A DNA stretch of 8,602 nt from Oxalobacteraceae bacterium. Lineage in GTDB: Bacteria > Pseudomonadota > Gammaproteobacteria > Burkholderiales > Burkholderiaceae_D. This document shows, one piece after another, positions 1 through 6,102 of this stretch. How positions within the stretch are numbered: position 1 is the first letter of the stretch; every line of letters starts with the position of its first letter. A program made the position numbers and the translations under genes. Under the pieces are notes generated by a model. That model saw only the letters and a program-made list of their open reading frames with translations, did no database searches and had not been told where the DNA came from. The DNA is taken from NCBI GenBank assembly GCA_003537575.1, contig DPRS01000069.1, forward strand, positions 1 to 8,602, in the 5' to 3' direction.

Positions 1-130
1 TGCTCCGCCGTTTTATCAGCGTCGCCGCGAAGCGTTGTGTTCGTCAGCAGCAGAGAAACGAGATTATGCAGCGTTTCGAAGTTTTCGTCAAGCGCGCTTT
101 CAGAAATTTTACCTTTCTTTCAGCACCGCC
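1..130 (-). promoter_or_regulatory. Strong stable-RNA-type promoter and start of its leader, reading off the left edge
   Basis: On the minus strand a -35 TTGACG (91 to 86) and a -10 CATAAT (68 to 63) are separated by exactly 17 bp. An A/T-rich block resembling an UP element lies just upstream of the -35 (about 98-120, reading AAAATTTCTGAAA before it). Transcription would start near 55-57 and run to position 1 and beyond through a leader with no clear open frame. An UP-like tract, a near-consensus promoter and a non-coding leader are typical of rRNA or other stable-RNA operons, so an rrn operon beyond the left edge is the likely target. That target is inferred: no 16S or tRNA sequence lies in the window. 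A tRNA operon or a small RNA is also possible. Confidence 0.6.
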
Positions 131-201
131 CCACGCTGCGCCGGGGCATTTACTGACCCGACATCCCGGCCAACTTCCCCACCCCAAGCCTACTGGCTTA
201 A

Positions 202-241
202 CAAAACCATGAACACCGGCCAGGCCGGGGTAGCGGTTTTG
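202..241. repeat. Nested perfect inverted repeat (40 bp)
   Basis: The outer arms CAAAACC (202-208) and GGTTTTG (235-241) are perfect inverted copies and enclose a second perfect palindrome, CCGGCC-A-GGCCGG (216-228), with almost the same centre. No T-run follows on the plus strand and only a short GTT on the minus strand, so it is not a textbook terminator. It could be a protein-binding site, a cruciform-prone element or a terminator remnant upstream of the stable-RNA-type promoter. Function unknown. Confidence 0.45.
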
Positions 242-350
242 CTGAGGGAAGGTACTGCTGGAGGACGTGTGACGAACTTCCAAAACCAACTTCTCATCCT
301 TCGTCATTTTGTCCGGCCTGACGACCCGACTGCAGCAACGAAGAGGCAGC

Positions 351-379
351 ATTATGCGGCTTCTGCGGCATTCCGTCTA
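351..379 (-). promoter_or_regulatory. Possible second, weaker promoter in tandem with the left-edge promoter
   Basis: On the minus strand TAGACG (379 to 374, four of six matches to the -35 consensus) and CATAAT (356 to 351) are separated by 17 bp. It points the same way as the promoter at 91 to 63, about 288 bp upstream of it, so the two could act as a tandem pair, a common arrangement for rRNA operons. The hexamers are imperfect and the pair could be chance. An imperfect inverted repeat (ATGC...GCAT, about 353-371) overlaps the -10. Confidence 0.3.
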
Positions 380-481
380 CCTCTTTCGATCATTATTTTG
401 GTGCGGCTTGCCGAACATACGTGCGCGCCACCCATGACTTCATTGCGCTCGCCAAGCTCCTGCTCGTCGCCAGGCTAACTC

Positions 482-952
482 TTACTTGCCGTTTGGCTTG
501 CGATCCTGGTGGACCTCGGCGATCGCATCCTGGAATTCCGTTATGTCTTCGAAACTCTTGTAGACAGATGCAAAACGGATATACGCAATCTTGTCCATGC
601 GCTTCAATTCCCGCATGACCAGCTCGCCGACATGATTGGACATGACTTCGCGCTCGCCACTGGACCGCAATTTTTCTTCGATCCTGTGGATAGCCGCATC
701 GACGGCTTCCGCGGATACCGGGCGCTTGCGCAGGGCCAGCATGAAACTGGCGCGCAGTTTGGAGGAGTCGAATTCGGTGCGGCTGCCGTTTTTCTTGACG
801 ATGACCGGCATCGCCAGTTCGATGCGCTCATAAGTGGTGAAGCGCTTGTCACAAGAGGTGCAGCGGCGGCGACGGCGAATCGAATCGCCCTCTTCCGATA
901 CCCGGGTATCAAGGACTTGCGTCTCTTCGTGGTGGCAGAACGGACATTTCAT
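482..952 (-). CDS. nrdR: Transcriptional repressor NrdR
   Basis: A 156-residue zinc-ribbon plus ATP-cone repressor that senses ATP/dATP and shuts off ribonucleotide reductase genes when deoxynucleotides are plentiful; it acts on DNA in the cytoplasm. The N-terminus begins MKCPFC, and the zinc ribbon is complete: Cys3, Cys6, Cys31 and Cys34, with a run of five arginines (26-30) just before the second pair, as is usual for DNA contact. The ATP-cone domain fills about residues 49-139, from PVIVKKNGSRTEFDSSKL to IAYIRFASVYKSF. Length is normal for the family. The start is fixed by the MKCP motif, although the ribosome site ahead of it is poor. The gene follows glyA by 91 nt on the same strand, a frequent pairing in betaproteobacteria, and is probably co-transcribed with it. 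Family assignment is secure; its targets are not visible here. Confidence 0.97.
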   Translation of the reverse strand: MKCPFCHHEETQVLDTRVSEEGDSIRRRRRCTSCDKRFTTYERIELAMPVIVKKNGSRTEFDSSKLRASFMLALRKRPVSAEAVDAAIHRIEEKLRSSGEREVMSNHVGELVMRELKRMDKIAYIRFASVYKSFEDITEFQDAIAEVHQDRKPNGK

Positions 953-998
953 CGCGCGAAGCTCGTTTTGATCATTTCACATCGATAAACCTGCCTGA

Positions 999-1035
999 AT
1001 GGCGTCTTCGCCCGGGACAGATGCGAAGACGCCAT
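999..1035 (-). terminator. Strong intergenic hairpin between glyA and nrdR (attenuator or mRNA-stabilising element)
   Basis: A perfect 13-bp inverted repeat, 999-1011 with 1023-1035 (outer arm ATGGCGTCTTCG against CGAAGACGCCAT), has an 11-nt loop and begins 8 nt after the glyA stop codon. In the glyA message the stem is followed by TCAGGCAGG, with no U-run, so it does not meet the rule for a rho-independent terminator. It may be a partial terminator, a block to 3' exonucleases that protects glyA mRNA, or a processing site that sets glyA above nrdR. The stem itself is certain; its role is inferred. Confidence 0.6.
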
Positions 1036-1043
1036 GACGCGAA

Positions 1044-2291
1044 TTACTTCGCGTAGACAGGGAATGCGTCGGTCAATTTCTTGACTTCAGCCTTGACGCG
1101 CTCGATCGTCGCGGCGTCTTGCGGATTGTCCAGCACGTCGGCGATCAGATGGCCGACCTTGGCAGCTTCAGCTTCCTTGAAGCCGCGCGTGGTCATGGCC
1201 GGGCTGCCCAAGCGGATGCCGGAAGTGACGAAAGGCTTCTGCGGATCGTTCGGGATGCCGTTCTTGTTGCAGGTGATGTGCGCGGCGCCGAGAATGGCTT
1301 CGGCTTCCTTGCCGGTCAAGCCCTTCGGACGCAGGTCAACCAGCATCACGTGCGATTCAGTGCGGCCGGAGACGATGCGCAGGCCGCGTTCGGTCAGGGT
1401 CTTGGCCAGGGCATCGGCGTTCTTCACGACTTGCTGCTGGTAAGCCTTGAATTCAGGTGACAGCGCTTCCTGAAAAGCCACAGCCTTGCCGGCGATGACG
1501 TGCATCAGCGGCCCCCCCTGAATACCCGGGAAAATCGCAGAATTGATGGCCTTCTCGTGCTCGGCCTTCATCAGGATCACGCCACCGCGTGGACCGCGCA
1601 GGGATTTGTGCGTAGTCGAGGTGACGAAATCGGCGAACGGCACGGGGTTCGGATAGACGCCGGCGGCGATCAGGCCGGCATAGTGTGCCATGTCAACCAT
1701 GAAGTAGGCGCCGACTTCCTTGGCGACCTTGGCGAAGCGTTCGAAATCGATGCGCAGCGCATAAGCGGAAGCGCCGGCGATGATCAGCTTGGGCTTGTGC
1801 TCGCGCGCCAGGCGCTCCATGGCGTCGTAGTCGATCTCTTCTTTTTCGTTCAGACCGTAGGAAACGACATTGAACCATTTGCCGGACATATTCAGCGCCA
1901 TGCCATGTGTCAGATGACCGCCTTCGGCCAGCGACATGCCCATGATGGTGTCGCCGGGTTTCAGCACTGCGAAAAACACGCCCTGGTTGGCTTGCGAACC
2001 GGAGTTGGGCTGCACGTTGGCGGCTTCGGCGCCGAACAATTCCTTCAGGCGGTTGATCGCCAGGGTTTCGACCTTGTCGACATACTCGCAGCCGCCGTAG
2101 TAACGCTTGCCGGGATAGCCTTCGGCGTATTTATTGGTCAGTTGCGAGCCCTGGGCTTCCATCACGGCCGGCGAAGTGTAGTTTTCCGACGCGATCAGCT
2201 CGATATGGTCTTGCTGGCGAGTGTTTTCCTGCTGGATGGCCGACCAAAGTTCTGGATCGACCTTGGCAATGGTGTGGTCTTTTGCGAACAT
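1044..2291 (-). CDS. glyA: Serine hydroxymethyltransferase
   Basis: A 415-residue cytosolic PLP enzyme that converts serine and tetrahydrofolate to glycine and 5,10-methylene-THF, the main one-carbon source for purines, thymidylate and methionine. The PLP lysine is Lys229 in the motif STTHKSLRGPRGG, a slight variant of the common TTTHKTLRGPRGG. Asp200 and His203 of VDMAHYAGL contact the cofactor, and the folate-site signature YAEGYPGKRYYGG lies at 55-67. Numbering matches the E. coli enzyme at these residues, and the length is standard. The start has a good ribosome site, GGAG seven nucleotides before the ATG. Expression appears to be controlled by the ZTP riboswitch about 100 nt upstream; nrdR follows downstream. 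Identity is secure. Confidence 0.99.
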   Translation of the reverse strand: MFAKDHTIAKVDPELWSAIQQENTRQQDHIELIASENYTSPAVMEAQGSQLTNKYAEGYPGKRYYGGCEYVDKVETLAINRLKELFGAEAANVQPNSGSQANQGVFFAVLKPGDTIMGMSLAEGGHLTHGMALNMSGKWFNVVSYGLNEKEEIDYDAMERLAREHKPKLIIAGASAYALRIDFERFAKVAKEVGAYFMVDMAHYAGLIAAGVYPNPVPFADFVTSTTHKSLRGPRGGVILMKAEHEKAINSAIFPGIQGGPLMHVIAGKAVAFQEALSPEFKAYQQQVVKNADALAKTLTERGLRIVSGRTESHVMLVDLRPKGLTGKEAEAILGAAHITCNKNGIPNDPQKPFVTSGIRLGSPAMTTRGFKEAEAAKVGHLIADVLDNPQDAATIERVKAEVKKLTDAFPVYAK

Positions 2292-2359
2292 GAAATTACT
2301 CCAATCGATTAATTCAAAGTGCCTGGGCTCAATCGAATGAGGGCCAATGGGAAATGACA

Positions 2360-2394
2360 GGCAGCCTCAGTCGTGCTTTCCATTTGGGGCTGCC
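2360..2394 (-). promoter_or_regulatory. Candidate expression-platform hairpin of the glyA riboswitch
   Basis: In the glyA leader RNA, GGCAGCC (2394-2388) can pair with GGCTGCC (2366-2360) as a 7-bp stem with a 21-nt loop. Its 5' arm uses the GGC (and the adjacent CA) of the aptamer element CTGGGCA, so the hairpin and the ligand-bound fold cannot coexist. That is what an expression platform would look like: without ZTP the hairpin forms, with ZTP it is blocked. It is followed by TGTCATTTCCC, a poor U-tract, so a weak or Rho-assisted terminator is more likely than a strong intrinsic one. The mechanism is inferred from base pairing alone. Confidence 0.45.
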
Positions 2395-2487
2395 CAGGCG
2401 AACGGCGGAAGAAATCTCACGTTCCCCGGTGGATCTCCACCTTGTCGCCGGAATGCGGATCCCGGTTTTTCGCCAGTCACGTGAGAT
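2391..2487 (-). ncRNA. ZTP riboswitch (pfl motif) in the glyA leader
   Basis: The glyA leader carries the conserved parts of the pfl/ZTP aptamer in order (minus strand). P1 is a 9-bp helix (2487-2479 with 2422-2414, core TCTCACGT/ACGTGAGA). The invariant GACTGGCG follows at 2478-2471. Next come a variable hairpin (CCGGGAT, loop CCGC, ATTCCGG) and a GGTGG/CCACC stem with loop AGAT (2441-2428). GGGGAACGTGAG then closes P1. The 3' module CGCCTGGGCA lies at 2400-2391; its CGCC is complementary to GGCG of the 5' module, fitting the known pseudoknot. glyA is one of the genes classically found behind this class. ZTP/ZMP accumulates when 10-formyl-THF is low, and binding normally turns the gene on. 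Recognition is by eye without a covariance model, but the match is very specific. Confidence 0.9.
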
Positions 2488-2500
2488 GAAATGGTCATAA

Positions 2501-2529
2501 ATTGTATGATAAGCCCTTGATTTGAGCAA
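2501..2529 (-). promoter_or_regulatory. Promoter of the glyA riboswitch leader
   Basis: On the minus strand TTGCTC (2529 to 2524) and TACAAT (2506 to 2501) are 17 bp apart. The predicted start, near 2495, lies about 8 nt before the first base of riboswitch helix P1. This placement supports both calls. The -35 matches only three of six consensus positions. Confidence 0.6.
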
Positions 2530-2569
2530 GAATCTCGCGATTTGCCCCGCCTATCGCAGCGCTGGCGGC

Positions 2570-2589
2570 AGTCTGGCGTACGGCAGACT
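2570..2589. repeat. Inverted repeat in the divergent glyA / ydfG intergenic region
   Basis: AGTCTG (2570-2575) and CAGACT (2584-2589) form a perfect 6-bp inverted repeat with an 8-bp spacer, between the minus-strand glyA promoter and the plus-strand dehydrogenase promoter. It could be an operator for a dimeric regulator, but a repeat this short could be chance. Nothing else was seen between 2530 and 2640 apart from a 5-bp CGCGG/CCGCG pair at 2604-2620. Confidence 0.2.
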
Positions 2590-2650
2590 CGTCTACACAG
2601 CAACGCGGGGGCATGCCGCGTCAAATCAAGCAGCCCTTCACATTTTTGCC

Positions 2651-2656
2651 TATAAT
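2651..2656 (+). promoter_or_regulatory. Consensus -10 box for the YdfG-like gene (and perhaps the tol-pal cluster)
   Basis: A perfect TATAAT sits 24 bp before the start codon at 2681, with a good ribosome site (AAGGA, 2671-2675) between them. No convincing -35 is present at the right distance (2628-2633 reads AAGCAG), so it may need an activator or be only moderately active. It also rules out the longer upstream reading frame as the true gene start. Confidence 0.5.
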
Positions 2657-2680
2657 AAACAGTTATTCAAAAGGATAGTG

Positions 2681-3442
2681 ATGATTGTCTTTGTTACAGG
2701 CGCCACTTCCGGCTTCGGCGAGGAAATGGCGCGCAGGTTTGCGCGACATGGCCACAAGGTGATTGCCACCGGCCGTCGCCGCGATCGATTGGACGTCCTG
2801 GCCCGGGAATTAGGCGCAGCGGTATTGCCGCTTGTCATGGATGTCACCAGCAAGTCTTCCATCACCGCCGCGCTTGCGGCCTTGCCTGCCGAATGGCGTC
2901 CAATCGATGTTCTGATCAATAATGCCGGCCTGGCATTGGGAGTGGAGCCGGCGCAGCTTGCCTCGCTGGACGAGTGGGAAACCATGATCGAGACCAATTG
3001 CAAGGGTCTTGTCACCATGACCCGCCTGCTCTTGCCAGAAATGGTGGCGCGCGGCAGCGGCACCATCATCAATATCGGCTCGATCGCCGGCACTTATCCT
3101 TATCCTGGCGGCAACGTATATGGCGCAACAAAGGCGTTTGTCGACCAATTTACCCGTAACCTGCGCGGAGACTTGGCCGGCACGGGCGTACGCGCGACCA
3201 ATATTGCTCCCGGCCTGTCAGGCGGCACCGAGTTCTCCAATGTGCGCTTGCGCGGCGATGACGCGGCGGCCGCGAAAGTATATGAAGGCACCATGCCGCT
3301 GACATCCGCCGATGTGGCGGAAGCTGCATTCTGGGTGGCCAGCCTGCCGGCGCATGTCAACATCAACCATATCGAGATGATGCCGACATGCCAGGGATTT
3401 GCTCCTTTTGCCATCAAACGGGATTTGCCGGCTCAGTCATGA
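2681..3442 (+). CDS. ydfG: YdfG-like NADP-dependent short-chain dehydrogenase (3-hydroxy acid / malonic semialdehyde type)
   Basis: A 253-residue classical short-chain dehydrogenase/reductase, closely resembling E. coli YdfG along its whole length. It likely oxidises 3-hydroxy acids such as serine or 3-hydroxypropionate, or in reverse reduces malonic semialdehyde, using NADP(H) in the cytosol. Visible motifs are the cofactor glycine motif TGATSGFG (6-13), GRRR (31-34) suited to NADP phosphate, NNAG (80-83), and the catalytic residues Ser134, Tyr147 and Lys151 in YGATK. The tail PAHVNINHIEMMP is the YdfG signature. The ATG at 2681 is chosen because the protein aligns from MIVFVTGA, AAGGA lies just upstream, and the frame's extension back to 2522 would cross the TATAAT promoter. 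The gene ends 31 nt before ybgC on the same strand, so it may share a transcript with the tol-pal genes. Substrate assignment is by family only. Confidence 0.9.
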   Translation: MIVFVTGATSGFGEEMARRFARHGHKVIATGRRRDRLDVLARELGAAVLPLVMDVTSKSSITAALAALPAEWRPIDVLINNAGLALGVEPAQLASLDEWETMIETNCKGLVTMTRLLLPEMVARGSGTIINIGSIAGTYPYPGGNVYGATKAFVDQFTRNLRGDLAGTGVRATNIAPGLSGGTEFSNVRLRGDDAAAAKVYEGTMPLTSADVAEAAFWVASLPAHVNINHIEMMPTCQGFAPFAIKRDLPAQS

Positions 3443-3473
3443 TCCTCCTGATTCCAGCAAGTATTTTCAAAGC

Positions 3474-3899
3474 ATGAATTCCGACAACAAATTCAATTGG
3501 CCCGTACGTGTCTATTACGAAGATACCGATGCGGGTGGCATCGTCTTTTATGCAAATTACCTGAAATTCTTCGAGCGAGCCCGTACCGAATGGCTGCGTT
3601 CTCTGGGTTATAGCCAACATGCATTGCTTGATACGGTGGGCATATTGTTTGTCGTCAAAAAGGCGGCAATTGAATATTTTGCTCCCGCAAAACTTGATGA
3701 CGAACTGAAATTAGTTGTTGTGGTCGAACGCTTAGGTGGTGCATCCATGCAAATCAGACAAGAAGCATGGCGCATCGAAGGGGAGCAAGCCACTTTGCTG
3801 GCGGATGGGATGGTTACCGTGGTTTGCGTGAGCAAGGAGAGTTTCCGCCCTTGCCAGATTCCAGACCATATCCGGTCAAAACTGCATGGCGCCCAATAA
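3474..3899 (+). CDS. ybgC: Acyl-CoA thioesterase YbgC, Tol-Pal associated
   Basis: A 141-residue single hotdog-domain thioesterase of the 4HBT/YbgC family, the usual first gene of the tol-pal cluster. In other species it hydrolyses acyl-CoA or acyl-ACP and associates with phospholipid synthesis enzymes at the inner membrane. The family signature is near the N-terminus: VRVYYEDTDAGGIVFYANYLKFFERARTEW (residues 11-40), with Asp17 the expected catalytic residue. Where E. coli has YHASY this protein has FYANY, so the often-conserved His is Tyr26. The C-terminal VVCVSKESFRPCQIP resembles the family end. The ATG at 3474 is chosen because homology starts there; the ribosome site is weak, and the frame open back to 3399 overlaps the dehydrogenase gene and adds unrelated residues. 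The codon composition looks more AT-rich than the tol genes that follow. Confidence 0.93.
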   Translation: MNSDNKFNWPVRVYYEDTDAGGIVFYANYLKFFERARTEWLRSLGYSQHALLDTVGILFVVKKAAIEYFAPAKLDDELKLVVVVERLGGASMQIRQEAWRIEGEQATLLADGMVTVVCVSKESFRPCQIPDHIRSKLHGAQ

Positions 3900-3922
3900 A
3901 TTGTTGTACGTTCTGTAGCGAC

Positions 3923-3960
3923 GCGCGGCGGTGCCCGCGCATCTGCATAATTATTTTTAA
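3923..3960 (+). terminator. GC-rich hairpin with downstream T-rich tract between ybgC and tolQ
   Basis: GCGCGG (3923-3928) and CCGCGC (3935-3940) form a 6-bp all-GC stem with a 6-nt loop, followed after 10 nt by TTATTTTT (3951-3958). The U-tract is too far from the stem for a strong intrinsic terminator. The same stretch holds CATAAT (3946-3951), which could be a -10 for tolQ, though the -35 position is GC-only. Either weak attenuation or a secondary tolQ promoter is possible; the 100-nt gap is otherwise featureless. Confidence 0.3.
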
Positions 3961-3999
3961 GCATTCCATTCAAATCCGATCATCCGCTCCGACGTTCTT

Positions 4000-4701
<702 letters not shown>

Positions 4702-4713
4702 GGGGATACATCC

Positions 4714-5157
4714 ATGGCTTCATCGTTTTCCGGGTCGATGCGCGGCGGCCGCAGCCGCAAGTTCAAGTCTGAAATCAATGTAGTGCCCTACATTGACGTG
4801 ATGCTGGTCTTGCTGGTGATTTTCATGGTGACGGCGCCGATGGTCGATCCGAGCGTGATCAACCTGCCGACCGCCGGCAAGTCGGCCCAGCCGCCGTCGG
4901 AATATATCCAGGTGTCGCTGAAGCAGGATGCGGCGGCGACCGTGAAAATCGGCGGCGCCAAGTCAGGCGCAGCGCAAAGCGTGACCGTCGCCAGCCGCGC
5001 CGAACTGATCGGCACCTTGCGCGATCTGCATGCGACGCACCCCGACATGCCGGTGATGGTCGCCGCCGACAAGGAGATCAAGTACGACGAAGTGATCCAG
5101 GTGCTCTCCGAAGCGAAGAAAATCGGCATTTCGCGCGTAGGACTGGCAACCAGGTAA
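4714..5157 (+). CDS. tolR: Tol-Pal motor protein TolR
   Basis: A 147-residue ExbD/TolR-family protein with a short cytoplasmic N-terminus, one transmembrane helix at about 25-44 and a periplasmic domain that docks on peptidoglycan. The proton-carrying Asp28 lies in INVVPYIDVMLVLLVIFMVTAPM, matching E. coli Asp23. The periplasmic part ends with KYDEVIQVLSEAKKIGISRVGLAT, the family's conserved C-terminal segment. AGGGGA overlapping the end of tolQ serves as ribosome site. A second ATG at residue 9 exists but lies farther from that site. TolR works in a complex with TolQ and TolA, whose genes flank it tightly. Confidence 0.98.
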   Translation: MASSFSGSMRGGRSRKFKSEINVVPYIDVMLVLLVIFMVTAPMVDPSVINLPTAGKSAQPPSEYIQVSLKQDAAATVKIGGAKSGAAQSVTVASRAELIGTLRDLHATHPDMPVMVAADKEIKYDEVIQVLSEAKKIGISRVGLATR

Positions 5158-5166
5158 ACAGGCAAC

Positions 5167-6099
5167 ATGGCTGACCCGACTCCGTATTCCGTCCCGCAGG
5201 AACCAGGCCGCTGGCGCGCCATCGCGCTGGCGGTGGCGGTGCATGCGGCGCTGTTTGCCTTTTTGTGGATCGGTATCCGCTGGCAGAGCGAAACCCCGGT
5301 GGCGATCGAGGCTGAAGTCTGGGATATGCAGACCAAGGACGCTGCGCCGAAACAGGCAGAGCCTGAGCCGCTGCCGGAACCAGAGCCGGCGCGCAAACCT
5401 GTGCCGGAGCCTGAGCCGGTTGCCAAGCCCGAGCCGAAACCCGCGGTCAAAGCTCCTGTGGAAAAACCCGATATCGCGCTTGAGCAGGAACGAAAGAAAA
5501 AGGAAAAAGCCAAGCGGGAAGAGGAAGAACGGCTGGCACGCCTGAAAGAGGAAAAAGAACAGGCGGAGAAAGAGAAGAAGGCGCTGGCGGAAAAAGAGAA
5601 AAAGGAAAAGCAACTCGCCCTGGAAAAGGAAAAGGCCACGCTTGAAAAGCAGAAGGCAGAGCTAGCCAGGAAAGAAAAAGCCGAAGTCGAGCGAAAACGG
5701 CAGGAAGCCCTGGATGCCAAGCTGCTGGCGCAAATGCGCAAGGACACGCAGAAAAATTTTGCCGGCCCCGCTGGCAGCGGCGGCACCGGCACCGCGGCCA
5801 AATCCCAGGGTATGCGCGGCGATCCCAGCTATGCAGGCAAGGTGGCGGCGAAGATCAAGTCGAATACGGCATTTGCCATTCCACCTGATTTGCAGGGCAA
5901 TCCTGCCGTCGAATATGATGTGCAGCTTTTCCCGGACGGCTCGCTGCGCGGCACCCCGCGCAAGGTAAAATCCTCCGGCATTCCCGCATTCGATGAGGCG
6001 GTGCGACGGGCAATCGAACTATCCGCGCCCTACCCGGCCGACAAATCCGGCACCGTACCCTCGGGCTTTCCAGTGATCCATCGACCGAAAGAACAGTAA
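5167..6099 (+). CDS. tolA: Tol-Pal system protein TolA (TonB-like periplasmic link)
   Basis: A 310-residue protein, shorter than the E. coli TolA (about 421 residues) but with the same plan. One transmembrane helix at about 17-38 carries His26 in LAVAVHAALF, in the position of the SHLS-type motif that contacts TolQ/TolR. A Pro/Glu-rich stretch of EPEP-type repeats spans about 64-95 and a long charged Lys/Glu/Ala coiled-coil about 103-195. A Gly-rich hinge (199-209) leads to the compact C-terminal TonB-C-like domain (about 218-310, from GDPSYAGKVAAKIKSN to FPVIHRP). I see no cysteine, so the disulfide of the E. coli C-terminal domain is absent. The ATG follows tolR by 9 nt with only a short AGG ribosome site. 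TolA transmits inner-membrane energy to TolB and Pal at the outer membrane. Confidence 0.96.
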   Translation: MADPTPYSVPQEPGRWRAIALAVAVHAALFAFLWIGIRWQSETPVAIEAEVWDMQTKDAAPKQAEPEPLPEPEPARKPVPEPEPVAKPEPKPAVKAPVEKPDIALEQERKKKEKAKREEEERLARLKEEKEQAEKEKKALAEKEKKEKQLALEKEKATLEKQKAELARKEKAEVERKRQEALDAKLLAQMRKDTQKNFAGPAGSGGTGTAAKSQGMRGDPSYAGKVAAKIKSNTAFAIPPDLQGNPAVEYDVQLFPDGSLRGTPRKVKSSGIPAFDEAVRRAIELSAPYPADKSGTVPSGFPVIHRPKEQ

Positions 6100-6102
6100 G
6101 CC

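Larger units (their letters stand above)
92..481. other. Non-coding stretch between nrdR and the left-edge promoter
   Basis: No reading frame here looks like a real protein: the open frames on both strands have low-complexity, Cys/Arg/Ser-rich composition, no convincing ribosome site and no recognisable family. Visible structure is limited to promoter-like signals on the minus strand and short inverted repeats: GCCCC/GGGGC (128-132 and 143-147), AAGCC/GGCTT (186-190 and 195-199), and a nested palindrome at 202-241. No clear rho-independent terminator for the glyA-nrdR unit was found just after the nrdR stop codon at 482. Confidence 0.6.

Noticed and set aside
35..478. 147-codon plus-strand open frame at the left end
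   Set aside because: No family resemblance, odd composition, no ribosome site, and it runs antisense across a good minus-strand promoter.
1500..2312. 270-codon plus-strand frame opposite glyA
   Set aside because: Antisense shadow of a certain gene; its composition follows the complementary codons and no family is recognisable.
2292..2500. Glycine or SAM riboswitch upstream of glyA
   Set aside because: The conserved blocks GACTGGCG and CGCCTGGGCA fit the ZTP/pfl class, not the tandem glycine aptamer or SAM classes.
2522..2680. 53-residue N-terminal extension of the YdfG-like protein
   Set aside because: YdfG homology begins exactly at the ATG at 2681, which has AAGGA before it; the extension would overlap the TATAAT promoter and the glyA promoter.
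3399..3473. Upstream start for ybgC overlapping the dehydrogenase gene
   Set aside because: The extra 25 residues do not resemble YbgC, and the homology starts at 3474.
4788..5801. 337-codon minus-strand frame across tolR/tolA
   Set aside because: Ser/Phe-rich sequence is the complement of Lys/Glu-rich TolA codons; antisense shadow.
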